NCBI GenBank assembly: GCA_965218625.1
Contig: CBDCLG010000020.1
Span: 620,001 to 684,000, forward strand
Length of the DNA: 64,000 nt
Source: Bin5 sp965218625
Lineage (GTDB): Bacteria > Chloroflexota > Anaerolineae > Caldilineales > Caldilineaceae
Reading direction: 5' to 3'
Made by a program: the position numbers and the translations under genes. How positions within the stretch are numbered: the first letter of the stretch is position 1; every line of letters begins with the position of its first letter. A model generated the notes under the pieces. That model saw only the letters and a list, made by a program, of their open reading frames with translations, was not told the DNA's origin and made no database searches. Shown in pieces: positions 52,938 to 63,100 of the stretch.

Positions 52938-52938
52938 A

Positions 52939-52984
52939 ACGGCAGGCGTCAACGCGGGAACCTGCCCGCGCCAACGCCTGCCGT
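52939..52984. terminator. Large hairpin between convergent genes
   Basis: ACGGCAGGCGT pairs perfectly with ACGCCTGCCGT (11 bases), and an inner CGCGGG/CCCGCG stem extends it. It lies between the methyltransferase gene and the convergent aldehyde dehydrogenase. There is no clear T-run, so it may stop transcription from both sides by structure or only protect RNA ends. Confidence 0.5.
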
Positions 52985-53031
52985 AGTTGATGGTTTATGG
53001 GTATCGGACCGGATCTGACAGCCTTAGCTGA

Positions 53032-54450
53032 TCAGCCGCTCAGATGGAAGACCGCCATCTTGGTCTCGGTCATCTCCTCAATAGCATACTTCGGGCCTTC
53101 CTTGCCCATACCACTCTCCTTGACGCCGCCGTACGGCATCAGGTCGGCGCGCCACTGGGTGCCCCAGTTGACGTGCAGGTTGCCCGATTCGACCTCCTGC
53201 ACGAACCTCATGGCCCAGTCGATATTCTGGGTGAAGATCGCCGCGCTCAGGCCGTAGTTCGTGTCGTTGGCCAGCGCGATCGCTTCGTCAATGTCGCTCA
53301 CACGGGTCACGCCCACCACCGGGCCGAAAACCTCGTCACAGGAGATCTTCATCTCCGGACTCACGTTCGACACGATCGTCGGCTGGTACATCTGGCCGTT
53401 GCGTTCCCCGCCAAGGACGAGCTCTGCACCCCCGCTAACAGCCTCTTCAACCCACTGATTCACGCGCACCGCATCGTCCTCGCGGATCATCGGTCCCATC
53501 TTGGTCGATTCCTCGAGTGGGTTACCGGTACTGATGTTCTCGACAGTCGCCTTGAATGCGTCAAGAAAATCGCCGTAAATCTCCTCATGCGTGACCACGC
53601 GCTGCGTGGAGATGCAGACCTGGCCGGCGTTGGAGTAGCCCGACATCGCCGCGGCCTGTGCCACGCGCTCCGGGTCTGCGTCCGGCATGACGATCAGCGG
53701 CGCGTTTGAGCCGAGCTCCATCGTCACCCGCTTGAGTCCGGCAGTGCGGCAGATATGCTCGCCGATGTCGCGGCTGCCGGTGAAGGTGATCTTGCGCACG
53801 CGTGAATCGGCGCAGAGGGCGTCGCCAATGGTTGCGCCGGAACCGGTGAGACACTGGAGCGCCTCCGGCGGCGTGCCGGCTTCGAGGAAGATCTCGACCA
53901 GCTTGAGCGCAGACAGGGGCGTGTCGGTCGCCGGCTTGAGGATAATGGCATTGCCCGCGGCCAGCGCCGGGCCAATCTTGTGGCAGACCAGGTGAAGAGG
54001 GAAGTTGAAAGGGCTGATGCCGACGATGACGCCGCACGGCACGCGCACCGTGAAACCGAACTTGCCCGCCACGCCGGGCGCACCGTCGAGCGGCACAACC
54101 TCGCCGCCAAGACGCTTGGCCTCTTCGGCGGAGAGGGCAACAATCTCGACAGCACGCGACGCTTCAATCCGGCCTTCGGCAATGATCTTGCCCTCTTCCA
54201 GGGTGATCGTACGGGCAAGGTCCTCGTTGCGTTCCAGCATCAGGTCGGCGGCTCTGCGCAGGATCTCATAGCGCTCATAACCGGTCAGCTTCGCCATCGC
54301 CTTGGCGCCGCGTTCGGCGGTGGCCAGGGCCAGCTCCACGTCCGCGGCATCCCCCCTGGGAATCGTGTCGACGACCGAGCCGTCAAACGGATGCAACACT
54401 TCGATCTTCTCGGACTTGTCGACCCATTGCCCGCCAATGTGCATTTTCAT
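53032..54450 (-). CDS. NAD(P)-dependent aldehyde dehydrogenase
   Basis: The 472-residue protein is a standard aldehyde dehydrogenase. The cofactor site is GVIVGISPFNFPLHLV, the general-base Glu is in MELGSNAP near 245, and the catalytic Cys is near 279 in NAGQVCISTQRV. It falls in the family branch that includes lactaldehyde, sulfolactaldehyde and non-phosphorylating glyceraldehyde-3-phosphate dehydrogenases. AAGGAGAA stands 9 bases before the ATG. It is downstream of a PhyH gene on the same strand; a joint role in oxidising a hydroxylated product is possible but not shown. Confidence 0.93.
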   Translation of the reverse strand: MKMHIGGQWVDKSEKIEVLHPFDGSVVDTIPRGDAADVELALATAERGAKAMAKLTGYERYEILRRAADLMLERNEDLARTITLEEGKIIAEGRIEASRAVEIVALSAEEAKRLGGEVVPLDGAPGVAGKFGFTVRVPCGVIVGISPFNFPLHLVCHKIGPALAAGNAIILKPATDTPLSALKLVEIFLEAGTPPEALQCLTGSGATIGDALCADSRVRKITFTGSRDIGEHICRTAGLKRVTMELGSNAPLIVMPDADPERVAQAAAMSGYSNAGQVCISTQRVVTHEEIYGDFLDAFKATVENISTGNPLEESTKMGPMIREDDAVRVNQWVEEAVSGGAELVLGGERNGQMYQPTIVSNVSPEMKISCDEVFGPVVGVTRVSDIDEAIALANDTNYGLSAAIFTQNIDWAMRFVQEVESGNLHVNWGTQWRADLMPYGGVKESGMGKEGPKYAIEEMTETKMAVFHLSG

Positions 54451-54537
54451 CGAATCTATTCTCCTTGTGTTTGATAGAGATTCAGAAACGTTGCTTCGTT
54501 CAGCCCACTACTGCCCCGCCCTACTTGCGGACGTTAG

Positions 54538-55383
54538 TCACCTCAGTTGATCGCCCGGCAGCCGATTCCACTCGAGCGGCTCTTCAGCGCCGTCGTATGT
54601 GGGCACAAGCCTCCGGATCAGTTTGCGCGCGTGCGGCGACCAGCTTGCCGCGCGCGTCTGAACCTTGCTCAGATGGGCCTGGATGCGGGGCGGCGCGATG
54701 TCGAAATTCGGGTGGTACCATAGCGTGATCACAGTGCGGCGCTCGTCCGACCGGTTGGCGTAGGAGCCGTGCAACAGCCTGGAATCGCCGATAACCAGAT
54801 CGCCGGCCCGAACCGGCACTGCCCTGTCCTCCGGCATCGGCTGGAAAGCCGGATGGCTGGGATCGGTGGCACGGCGCAGTTCGTCGGTGTGGGCGTTGGG
54901 CACGGCGTCGTGCATACGATGGCGTTTGCGGTGTGAACCGGAAATGACCCGCAAACAGCCATTCTCAATGCGCGTATCCACCAGGTAATACATCAGGAAC
55001 AACTGCTGGGGGATGTTGGTATAGCTGACCGGGTCGTTCCATCCCCACCAGTCCTGATGCCAGAAAAGAGGAGGCGAAGAACCGGGTTTGCTGATGACAA
55101 ATCCGGACGACCAGCGCGGATTGGGATAGCCCAACGAGGCCAGCGTGTCCAGAGCCGGAGGATAAGCGACCAGCTCGGCAAAGAAAGGGTCATCGTAGAC
55201 GCTGATCATGCTACCGGTCGACTTCTGCTTGTCGAAGTGCTCGGAAGGCTGCGCCTCGATCAGGCCGTGACTGGCCGACCGAACGCGAGCCAGCATCTCC
55301 GGCGACAACACCTGCTCGAAAATGCAGTAGCCGTCACGGATCAATTGGGCCCGATCTTCCCGAGCACTGGTGATAGTCGTCAT
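54538..55383 (-). CDS. Phytanoyl-CoA dioxygenase (PhyH) family protein
   Basis: This 281-residue protein is the third PhyH member in the window. The iron site has FWHQDWWGW (H-x-D) and the distal part GDSRLLHGSYANRSDERRTVITLWYHP with His and the 2-oxoglutarate-binding Arg. IENGCLRVISGSHRKRH is the usual mid-domain segment. GAGGGAG precedes the ATG. Substrate unknown. It is upstream of the aldehyde dehydrogenase gene. Confidence 0.88.
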   Translation of the reverse strand: MTTITSAREDRAQLIRDGYCIFEQVLSPEMLARVRSASHGLIEAQPSEHFDKQKSTGSMISVYDDPFFAELVAYPPALDTLASLGYPNPRWSSGFVISKPGSSPPLFWHQDWWGWNDPVSYTNIPQQLFLMYYLVDTRIENGCLRVISGSHRKRHRMHDAVPNAHTDELRRATDPSHPAFQPMPEDRAVPVRAGDLVIGDSRLLHGSYANRSDERRTVITLWYHPNFDIAPPRIQAHLSKVQTRAASWSPHARKLIRRLVPTYDGAEEPLEWNRLPGDQLR

Positions 55384-55640
55384 AGCGCTCCCTCACTCGT
55401 AAATGTAGCACGAAGCAGCGATGAGTACGCCGGCCCGCACGCTTTGCGGTAAGAATTGACCAGACTGCAAAACCTGAATGCGCGACCGTCTCTATTGTAA
55501 CAGAGAGAGTGGCGGCTTTCCATTCTGGCACAGCGATGTATGTGTGGATTCAGGCGTTGTCTTGCGGTACAATCAATTCGCTCCTGCCGAGATGCATTTC
55601 GCGGATCAAGCCTCTCTTCACGCAATCCGGGGCCATTGCC

Positions 55641-57083
55641 ATGCTAATCGGACTCGACATCGGTACCACATCGCTAAGCGCCATCGCGCTGGACCCGGCG
55701 AGCGGCAGCCAGGTGGCCCACCGGACTGTTGCCAATCGCGCTGGTTCGTCGCCAGGACCTGGGCGGGCTGAACTGGACTTGTCGCGATTGTACGAGCTGG
55801 CGATGCAGTGCCTGGCCGAATTGGTTGCGCAGGCAGATTTTGCCCCGACCGCCATCCAAGGCATCGGTGTTACCGGCCAGCAGCACGGCGTCGCCCTAAT
55901 TGGACCGGATGCTTCGCCGGCCGTGCCCGCCATAACCTGGCAGGACTTGCGGGTGCAGCAGCCGCTCCCCGGTTCTGACAGGCCGGTACTGGAACGGTTC
56001 ATCACTGCCGCCGGAGGCCGCGCAGCCTTCCGCAACACCGGCTGCCTGCCGGCGGCCGGTTTTCTCGGCCCCAGCCTTTACTGGCTGAAACTGAAAGGAA
56101 GCCTACCCAACCCTCCAGTAACCGCCTGTTTCATCCCCGATGCGGTTGTCTCTTTTCTGACCGGCGCGGCGGTCGTCTGCGAACCGACGCTCGCCGCCAG
56201 TTCCGGCATCTTCGACATCCGCGCCAACCGCTGGGACTCGAACTTGCTGGAGCGGCTGGACCTGCCGACGCGTCTCTTCCCGCCGATCGGGCGAGCGGGT
56301 GACCTGGCGGGCAGTCTGCGTCGCGATGTGGCGCAAGCAATAGGGATGGCGGAGGGTACGGCAGTGACGGTTGCGCTGGGCGACAATCAGGCCAGCTTCA
56401 TCGGCAGCGCGCAGGAGCCGGTGCGCAGTCTCGTGGTAAACGTGGGCACGGGCGGCCAGATCTCAGCGCGCACCGACAGTTTCCACTTCATACCTGGACT
56501 GGAAAACCGCCCCTTCCCCGGCAGACACTTTCTGCTGATCGGAGGAGGTCTGTTCGGCGGCCGCTCCTACGCCTACTTGCAACGCTTCTTCCAGCAGGTC
56601 GGCGCGCAGCTCCTCGACGCCGAAACGCCGACAAACCTTTACGAGCGCATGAGCGAACTTGCCGCATCGGTTCGCGCAGGCTGCGACGGGCTGCAGTGCG
56701 AGCCCTTCTTCACCGGCAGCCGCACCGACCCGGCGCTGAGAGCCTCGTTCAGCGGCCTCTCACCCGACAATTTCACCCCCGCTCACTTCGCCCGCGCCCT
56801 GCTGGAAGGCATGGCCAACGGCTTTTCCGCCTTCTTTGAAGAGATGAGACCGGTGGTGGGGACGAGACCGCTGCTGGTGGGCGCCGGCAACGGCGTGCGC
56901 CGTAACCGGCTCCTCGCGCAGATCCTGGCGCGTCGCTTCGGGATGTCGCTGCTCATCCCCAGCCACAGCGAAGAGGCCGCGGTCGGCGCCGCGCTTGCCG
57001 CCGCGGTCGGACTTGATATTTTCGCTGACCTGGATGCGGCCGCAGCTGCGCTGCTAAACTACGCGGAAGCAGTCGACCCCTAG
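55641..57083 (+). CDS. FGGY-family carbohydrate kinase (sedoheptulokinase-like)
   Basis: The 480-residue protein starts at ATG 55641, where the kinase motif begins (MLIGLDIGTTSLSAIAL). It shows GIGVTGQQHGVALI, ALGDNQASFIGS, NVGTGGQIS, and a C-terminal GAGNGVRRNRLLAQILARRFG. In text and order it resembles sedoheptulokinases (with GLQCEPFFTGSRTDP in the second half) more than xylulokinases. It would phosphorylate a ketose in the cytosol, and sedoheptulose-7-phosphate is a substrate of the transaldolase encoded at 32 kb. The substrate assignment is inference. Further upstream codons are open but are not conserved-looking. Confidence 0.82.
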   Translation: MLIGLDIGTTSLSAIALDPASGSQVAHRTVANRAGSSPGPGRAELDLSRLYELAMQCLAELVAQADFAPTAIQGIGVTGQQHGVALIGPDASPAVPAITWQDLRVQQPLPGSDRPVLERFITAAGGRAAFRNTGCLPAAGFLGPSLYWLKLKGSLPNPPVTACFIPDAVVSFLTGAAVVCEPTLAASSGIFDIRANRWDSNLLERLDLPTRLFPPIGRAGDLAGSLRRDVAQAIGMAEGTAVTVALGDNQASFIGSAQEPVRSLVVNVGTGGQISARTDSFHFIPGLENRPFPGRHFLLIGGGLFGGRSYAYLQRFFQQVGAQLLDAETPTNLYERMSELAASVRAGCDGLQCEPFFTGSRTDPALRASFSGLSPDNFTPAHFARALLEGMANGFSAFFEEMRPVVGTRPLLVGAGNGVRRNRLLAQILARRFGMSLLIPSHSEEAAVGAALAAAVGLDIFADLDAAAAALLNYAEAVDP

Positions 57084-57141
57084 TCGGTGGCGAACAGTGT
57101 CTCGCCGGGAAGGCTGAATGAACGGGCCGACCACAACGGGG

Positions 57142-58473
57142 TTATTCGCGCACGTGCATATCGCCCACCGCAACCCACTTGTAGGTGGTCAACTCCTCCA
57201 GCCCCATGGGACCGCGCGCATGGAGCTTCTGCGTGCTGATGGCAACCTCGGCCCCGAGTCCGAACTGGCCGCCGTCGTTAAAGCGCGTGCTGGCGTTGAC
57301 AAAGACGGCTGAGGAATTGATCGCATCGACGAAGCGCTGGGCGTTGTTCCAGTCGTTGGTCAGGATGCCGTCGGAGTGGTCCTGGCTATGCTCCTGGATG
57401 TGTTCGATTGCCTCGTCCATCGAGTCCACCAGCTTGACGCCCAGGATCAGCGCCATCCACTCGGTGTCCCAGTCCTCCGGCCCCGCCGGCAGGACGGTTG
57501 CCCCATGGCCTTCGAGAAGGGGAAGCGCGTCGGGCGCGGCCCGCATCTCCACTCCGCACTCGGCCATGCGCCGCGCCAGCTTCGGCAGAAATTCGGCTGC
57601 AATGCGGCGGTTGACGAGCAGCGTATCGAGCGCGTTACAGACGGAAGGCCGCTGCGTGCGGGCATTGACGATGACATCAAGCCCCCGCTCCTGCTCGGCG
57701 CTGACATCGACGTAGTAGTGGCAGATGCCGATACCGCCGGTGATTACCGGAATCGTGCTCTGCTCGCGACAAAGGCGGTGCAAGCTGTTGCCGCCGCGCG
57801 GGATGAGCATATCGACGTACTCGTCCATGCGCAGGAAGCGGGAGACCAGCCCCCGGTCCGGGTTGCCGATGTATTGGATCGCCTCACCGGGCAGACCCTG
57901 CTCGCCCAGCGCGCCGCTGATAACGGAGACCAGGGCCAGGTTGCTGCGCAGGGTCTCTTTGCCGCCGCGCAGGATCACCGCATTGCCCGTTTTCAGGCTC
58001 AGCGCTGAAATATCGATCGTCGTGTTAGGACGGGCTTCGTAGATGACGCCAAGGACACCTATCGGAATACGGCGGCGGCTGAGGCGCATTCCGTTCGGCA
58101 GCAGGCGACTTTCCAGCTCCGCGCCCACAGGGTCGGGCAGCGCGGCCACGCGCCGCGTATCGTCCGCCAATCCGCGCATTCGCTCGGGTGTCAGCAGCAG
58201 CCGGTCGAGCAGCGCATCGCTGAGTCCGTTGGCGCGGCCGGCGGCAATGTCGAGTTCGTTCTGCGCCAGTACGTCAGCGCCCCCCGCCTCAAGCGCGTCC
58301 GCAATAGCGTGTAGCGCGGCGTTCTTCTGTGTCGACGTCAGCGCGGCCAGTTTGCGGCTGGCCTGCCGCGCGGCGCGCCCCATCGCCTCCAGGTCAACTG
58401 CCGGCATTGCTCCCTTGCCGTTTGCGGACGAACTCTCCTGACGGACGCCTGATTCTCTCACTGCAGTCGTCAT
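57142..58473 (-). CDS. proA: Glutamate-5-semialdehyde dehydrogenase (gamma-glutamyl phosphate reductase)
   Basis: ProA reduces glutamyl-5-phosphate to glutamate-5-semialdehyde with NADPH in proline synthesis. The 443-residue protein has GVLGVIYEARPNTT, NAVILRGGKET, IPRGGNSLHRLC, and the catalytic Cys in RTQRPSVCNALDTLLV, and ends with GPMGLEELTTYKW. The N-terminal 25 residues are a variable tail. It follows proB on the same strand with a 17-base gap. Confidence 0.96.
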   Translation of the reverse strand: MTTAVRESGVRQESSSANGKGAMPAVDLEAMGRAARQASRKLAALTSTQKNAALHAIADALEAGGADVLAQNELDIAAGRANGLSDALLDRLLLTPERMRGLADDTRRVAALPDPVGAELESRLLPNGMRLSRRRIPIGVLGVIYEARPNTTIDISALSLKTGNAVILRGGKETLRSNLALVSVISGALGEQGLPGEAIQYIGNPDRGLVSRFLRMDEYVDMLIPRGGNSLHRLCREQSTIPVITGGIGICHYYVDVSAEQERGLDVIVNARTQRPSVCNALDTLLVNRRIAAEFLPKLARRMAECGVEMRAAPDALPLLEGHGATVLPAGPEDWDTEWMALILGVKLVDSMDEAIEHIQEHSQDHSDGILTNDWNNAQRFVDAINSSAVFVNASTRFNDGGQFGLGAEVAISTQKLHARGPMGLEELTTYKWVAVGDMHVRE

Positions 58474-58490
58474 CTTTCCCCTCCCAACCT

Positions 58491-59594
58491 CTACTCCAAT
58501 ACGATCATATCATTGCGGTGAAGCACTACCGGCCCGTAATCGTAGCCCAGCTGGTCGCTGATCGCATGCGACTGACAGCCGCGAATTCGATTGAGGTCGT
58601 TGCTGCTGTAACGTGTGATGCCGCGCGCCAGTTCCGGCCCGTTCATCTCACGCACAAATACGGCGTCACCCCTCTCAAATTCGCCTTCCACAGCAGTGAT
58701 TCCAACCGGCAGCAAGCTGTTTCCATCGCGGCGCAATGCCATGGCCGCGCCGGAGTCCACCATCAGGCGGCCCGACGGCGCGGGACCGGCCAGGATCCAA
58801 CGTTTGCGGTTTTCCAGCGGCGTCTCCTGCGCCGGAAAGCGTGTGCCGACCTGCTCTCCAGCCACGGCCCGGAGGATCACGTCCGGCGCGCTCCCCGCGG
58901 CGATGACAACGTCGGTCCCTGCTCGGCGGGCAATATCCGCCGCCTCCAGCTTTGTATTCATGCCGCCAATCCCCAGGCCAGACTGACTGCTGCCGGCCAG
59001 GGCGCGCACAGAATCGTCGATTTCCTGGACTTCCGGGATCAGCCGTGCGTTCGGGTCGGTGCGCGGATCAGCAGTGAACAGCCCCTGTTGGTCCGTCAAC
59101 ATCAACAGCAGATCGGCATCGGTCAACACGGCCACCAGCGCAGAAAGATTGTCGTTGTCGCCGACCTTGATCTCCTCGACGGCCACGGCGTCGTTCTCGT
59201 TGACGACCGGAACGATCCGGTGTTTGATCAGGTCGTTGAATGTATCGCGTGCGTTCAGGAAACGCTGACGATTTTCGGTATCCGCCCTGGTCAGCAAGAT
59301 CTGACCGACGAGAATGCCGTAGATTTCAAAGAAGCGCCCCCACAGGAGCATAAGCCTGCTCTGGCCCACTGCAGCAAGCATCTGCCGGCTGGAAAGACTG
59401 GAAGGCAGAGCGGGAAAGTCCAGAAGCGCCCGGCCGGCAGCCTGCGCGCCCGAAGTGCAGACGATCAGCTCCTTATCCTGGTGATGGAGCGAGGCGATCT
59501 GACGCGTCAACTCGACCATCTGCGGCTGATTCAGGAAGCGCGTGCCCTTGGTCAGAACACCGGTTCCCAGCTTGACGACGACTTTGCGGTACAT
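58491..59594 (-). CDS. proB: Glutamate 5-kinase
   Basis: ProB phosphorylates glutamate, the first step of proline synthesis, and is usually feedback-inhibited by proline. The 367-residue protein has VVVKLGTGVLT, SGAQAAGR, the NENDAVAVEEIKVGDNDNLSA motif, GIGGMNTKLEAADIARRAG and a C-terminal PUA domain (about 275-360). SGAQAAGR replaces the more usual SSGAIAAG. ATG 59594 is chosen because GGAAGG stands 8 bases before it; further upstream codons are not conserved. proB and proA are co-transcribed. Confidence 0.95.
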   Translation of the reverse strand: MYRKVVVKLGTGVLTKGTRFLNQPQMVELTRQIASLHHQDKELIVCTSGAQAAGRALLDFPALPSSLSSRQMLAAVGQSRLMLLWGRFFEIYGILVGQILLTRADTENRQRFLNARDTFNDLIKHRIVPVVNENDAVAVEEIKVGDNDNLSALVAVLTDADLLLMLTDQQGLFTADPRTDPNARLIPEVQEIDDSVRALAGSSQSGLGIGGMNTKLEAADIARRAGTDVVIAAGSAPDVILRAVAGEQVGTRFPAQETPLENRKRWILAGPAPSGRLMVDSGAAMALRRDGNSLLPVGITAVEGEFERGDAVFVREMNGPELARGITRYSSNDLNRIRGCQSHAISDQLGYDYGPVVLHRNDMIVLE

Positions 59595-60135
59595 CAATGC
59601 CTTCCCATCGGAAGCGGTCTCCCGCGCCGTTTCGAACAAGAGGAGCACGGCGCCGGAACGGGGCAAAATGCTCAGGTCGGTTACGCCAACAGTATAATGC
59701 AGCGGCAAACGTTTCGGCAATCATTTCCAGGTAGGTTTGCCATGCAAGCCGCGGGGGGAGCCGGACAACGAAAATGACGCCCTGGCCGCCCGCGCAAACC
59801 TCTTTGCCAGGAATATACCCGTTTTTGTTGAGGTTTTTCCTTGTGCTAAGATTGTCAGATAACTGGATGCGCCAGGCAGGTGGTTTGGCCGGAGATTGAC
59901 CTCGAAAAGCCGTTTTTTGAGCGAACCTTTTGGCCAGATGCTCTACCTGCCGACGCCTGGACTTTGGATAGCTGGCAACCGGCGCATAAAGGGACTTCTT
60001 CGGATGCAAACGAAGGCCGGAGTGCGCCGGAGATTGGCAGAGGGACTGCCACTGCCGATAGGAACGCATCCGGACGAAGGATTCGCATCCAATCCGCCCC
60101 TGCTCGCAAGGGGCTCGGAATGGAGGATATCATAA
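59595..60135. other. Divergent intergenic region between proB and the glycosidase-like gene
   Basis: Of these 541 bases, 59691-59720 carry the proB promoter. A possible plus-strand pair TTGTTG/TAAGAT (16-base spacer) lies at 59825-59852, about 285 bases before the next ATG. I see no gene or named RNA in the rest. Confidence 0.4.
59691..59720 (-). promoter_or_regulatory. Promoter of proBA
   Basis: TTGCCG and TATACT stand 18 bases apart on the minus strand, about 95 bases before the proB ATG. Confidence 0.5.
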
Positions 60136-63100
60136 ATGCGACGCTCTTCTTACGACTATGATGAGCCGCGCCGGCGAGGAGGCTCCGGGATGAGGAAAAT
60201 CGTCGGCGCCCTTCTGTCGCTCGTTCTGCCTGCCCTGATCATCATCGCGCTGCTACTGCCGCCGATCAGCCTGATCGATCGCATCCAGCGCCTCTCCTAC
60301 ACGACGATCGACAGGAATGGCGGCTCGCTGATGGACCCGGACGGTACGACGATCGTATTTCCTCCGGAAAACGTGATGGAGTCCTTTCAGGTCAATCTCG
60401 TAAGCATCCCGCGCGTGGAATTTCTGGACGGCAACGCGGGGCAGGAGTGGATAGCAGCCCGCGATGCGCTTGCTGGCGCCGGCCTGGAAGCCAAGAGCCC
60501 GATTTATGAGGTGGCCGTACGCGGCGGAAGCGCTGACCAGAGCATCGTGCAAATCCCGATTCCCAATGACAGCCAGCCTTACGAAACGCTGGAACTGTAC
60601 AGCTGGGATGGAGACAGCTGGGAGTTCGTGCCCAGTTCGGTCCTGTCGATGGATGATCGCATCGAAGCACGCGTTGCCGGATGGCCGCCGTCGAATTTCG
60701 CCGTGATGCAGACCAGCGCGCCGCCGCCGCGCGTGGAGACCAACATCGGCGTCGGCGAGCATGTGCCGGCCACGCTGGCCAATGCAGGTATCACATCGCT
60801 CGCCATTGCCGGTTTCTATCTGCGCGGGGACGGCGCCTTGGAAGTTGAACGCGCCAACCCTCCGGTCGGAAACTATGCCGTTGTGCCGGTCCTGCGCAAC
60901 TGGCGGGGCATGGAGCCGCCGCGCAGCGACCTGCTGCACAATATGCTGGTTGAACAGGGCCAGATGCAGAACCAGCTCGACGCGGTCACGAATCTGCTGC
61001 TGCAGTACAGCTACCCAGGCGTGATTGTCGACTACCGCGGCATGGATGCTGCAATGGCCGGCGAAGCGGAGTTCAGCCATTTCATTGAGCGTCTGGCCGA
61101 ACGGCTGCATGCGCCGGATGTGAACCGCTGGCTGGCGGTACGCGTGGAGTCGCCGCATCAAGTATCTCCGGTTGACTGGAATACCCGCGGCTACGACTGG
61201 CAGGCGCTGGGCAGAGCCGCTGACCGCGTGCTGATCCCGGGCCCGGCGGACCCGGCTGCCTATCAGCTGGGCGGGGCGATGGGATCGCTGCTTGCCTTCG
61301 CGACCGACCAGATTGACCGCCGCAAAGTACAGCTGGAGCTGCCGGGCATGTCCTTCGAGCGCAGCGAAGGCCAGGTGTGGCTGAAGGGCTTCCGGCAGGT
61401 GCTCCAGCCGCTTGTCGCCCAGATCCAATTGGGCGGAGAGGACGGCGTAATCCAGCCCGGTCAACCCGTTCAGCTCTCGGTCGGAAACCCCCGCATCACC
61501 CGCCCCCTGGCCTATGACGGCGCCATCGGCGCTTATATGTACAGCTACATCGACGACCAGCAGATGGAGCGCACCGTTACGATCGAGAACAGCAGCAGCT
61601 TTGCCCACAAACTGACGCTGCTCCACCTGTACAATGTCACCCAGGTGATGGTGCGCGACGCCGATAGCGGTGACGTGGACCCGGACCTGTGGGAGGTCGC
61701 GCGCCAGTTCCAGACCGGGGGCAACGTCGACCCCAGCCCCTCGCGGCTGGAGGTCGCCTATACGATCTTCCGGCCCGACGGAACGGTACTCGAGCAGGTC
61801 GCCTATCCGATCGACAATCCGATCCACACCTTCCAGGCGCCGGTCGGCGACGGTGACGTACGCGTCGAGGCCCAGGTTGTGCAGGTCTCCAGCCTGGGGA
61901 ACCGCCAGCTGGCCAGCCCGGGGAACGTGGTCGCCATGGCAATGGCGACGCCGACGCCGAGGGCAACCGCCACGCCCGAACCGACTCCGAAGCCCGAAGT
62001 CGCGACGCTGGCAAGCACCCAAATTATCAACGTCCGCCAGGGGCCGGGCACAAACTACCCTCGCACCGGACAGCTAAGAGCCGGTCAGCCTTACCTCATT
62101 TTCGGCAAGAACCAAGCCGGAGATTGGTGGCAGATCGATATCGGCAACGGCACAAAGGGTTGGGTACTAGGTCAGCTGGTTACGGCCGCTGGGTCGCTGG
62201 ACCAGGTCGCCGTGATCACCGACATCCCCGATCCGCCGGCTGCAGCCCCCGCGGTGGCTGCAGCACCCGCCCCGGCAGGCGGGGGTGGATTCGGCTACGG
62301 CGTCCAGGCCCACATGGTCCACAACCAGGAAGCTGGATGGGTCATGGAAACGACAAAAATCCAATTGGGTTTCGGCTGGGTGAAACAGCAGATCGAATGG
62401 TATGTCTTTGAGCCGAACCCAGGGGACTATCAATGGGGCGCGATGCAGGGATTCATTGACGGGGCAAACGGCGCCGGCGTCAGCCTGCTGTTCAGTGTTG
62501 TCAACGCGCCAGGTTGGGCGCGGGAGCCGGGTTTCGACGGCTCTGTCGGCGGGCCGCCGGCGGACCCGAACACTTTTGCCAGATTCCTGGGGGCACTGGC
62601 GGGAAGATACTGCGGCTCGTCTGTGAAGGCCCTCGAGGTCTGGAACGAGCAGAATCTGCATTACGAGTGGGGCAACCGACCGATTAATCCAGGGGAGTAT
62701 ATGGCGCTCTTGCGTCCGGCCTATGCGGCGATCAAGGCTGCCTGCCCCTCGATGCAGGTGATCAGCGGCGCACTGACGCCGGCAGGAGACAACGGCAACC
62801 TCGCAGTGGACGACTTCCGCTATTTTGAAGCGATGCTGGCACAGGGCCTGGCCAACCACGCTGACGGGTTTGGCGCCCATCCAAGCGGCTACAACGTACC
62901 GCCGTCCGTCAGGCACGAAGCAGCGTGCCAAACAATTCAGACAACTGGCAACCAGTTCAATGGGCCTTGCGACAACCCCCATCACTCGTGGAGCTTCCGC
63001 AGCACGATGGAGGGCTACCGCAACCTCGCGGTCAAGTACGGCGCCACCAACCATCGCATCTGGCCGACCGAGTTCGGCTGGGCTGCAGGCGGCTCGCACA

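Noticed and set aside
58329..59777. A 482-codon plus-strand frame opposite proB and proA
   Set aside because: Antisense shadow of two conserved enzymes.
60253..62022. A 589-codon minus-strand frame opposite the glycosidase-like gene
   Set aside because: The plus-strand gene has an anchor, SH3 and catalytic motifs; the opposite frame has none.
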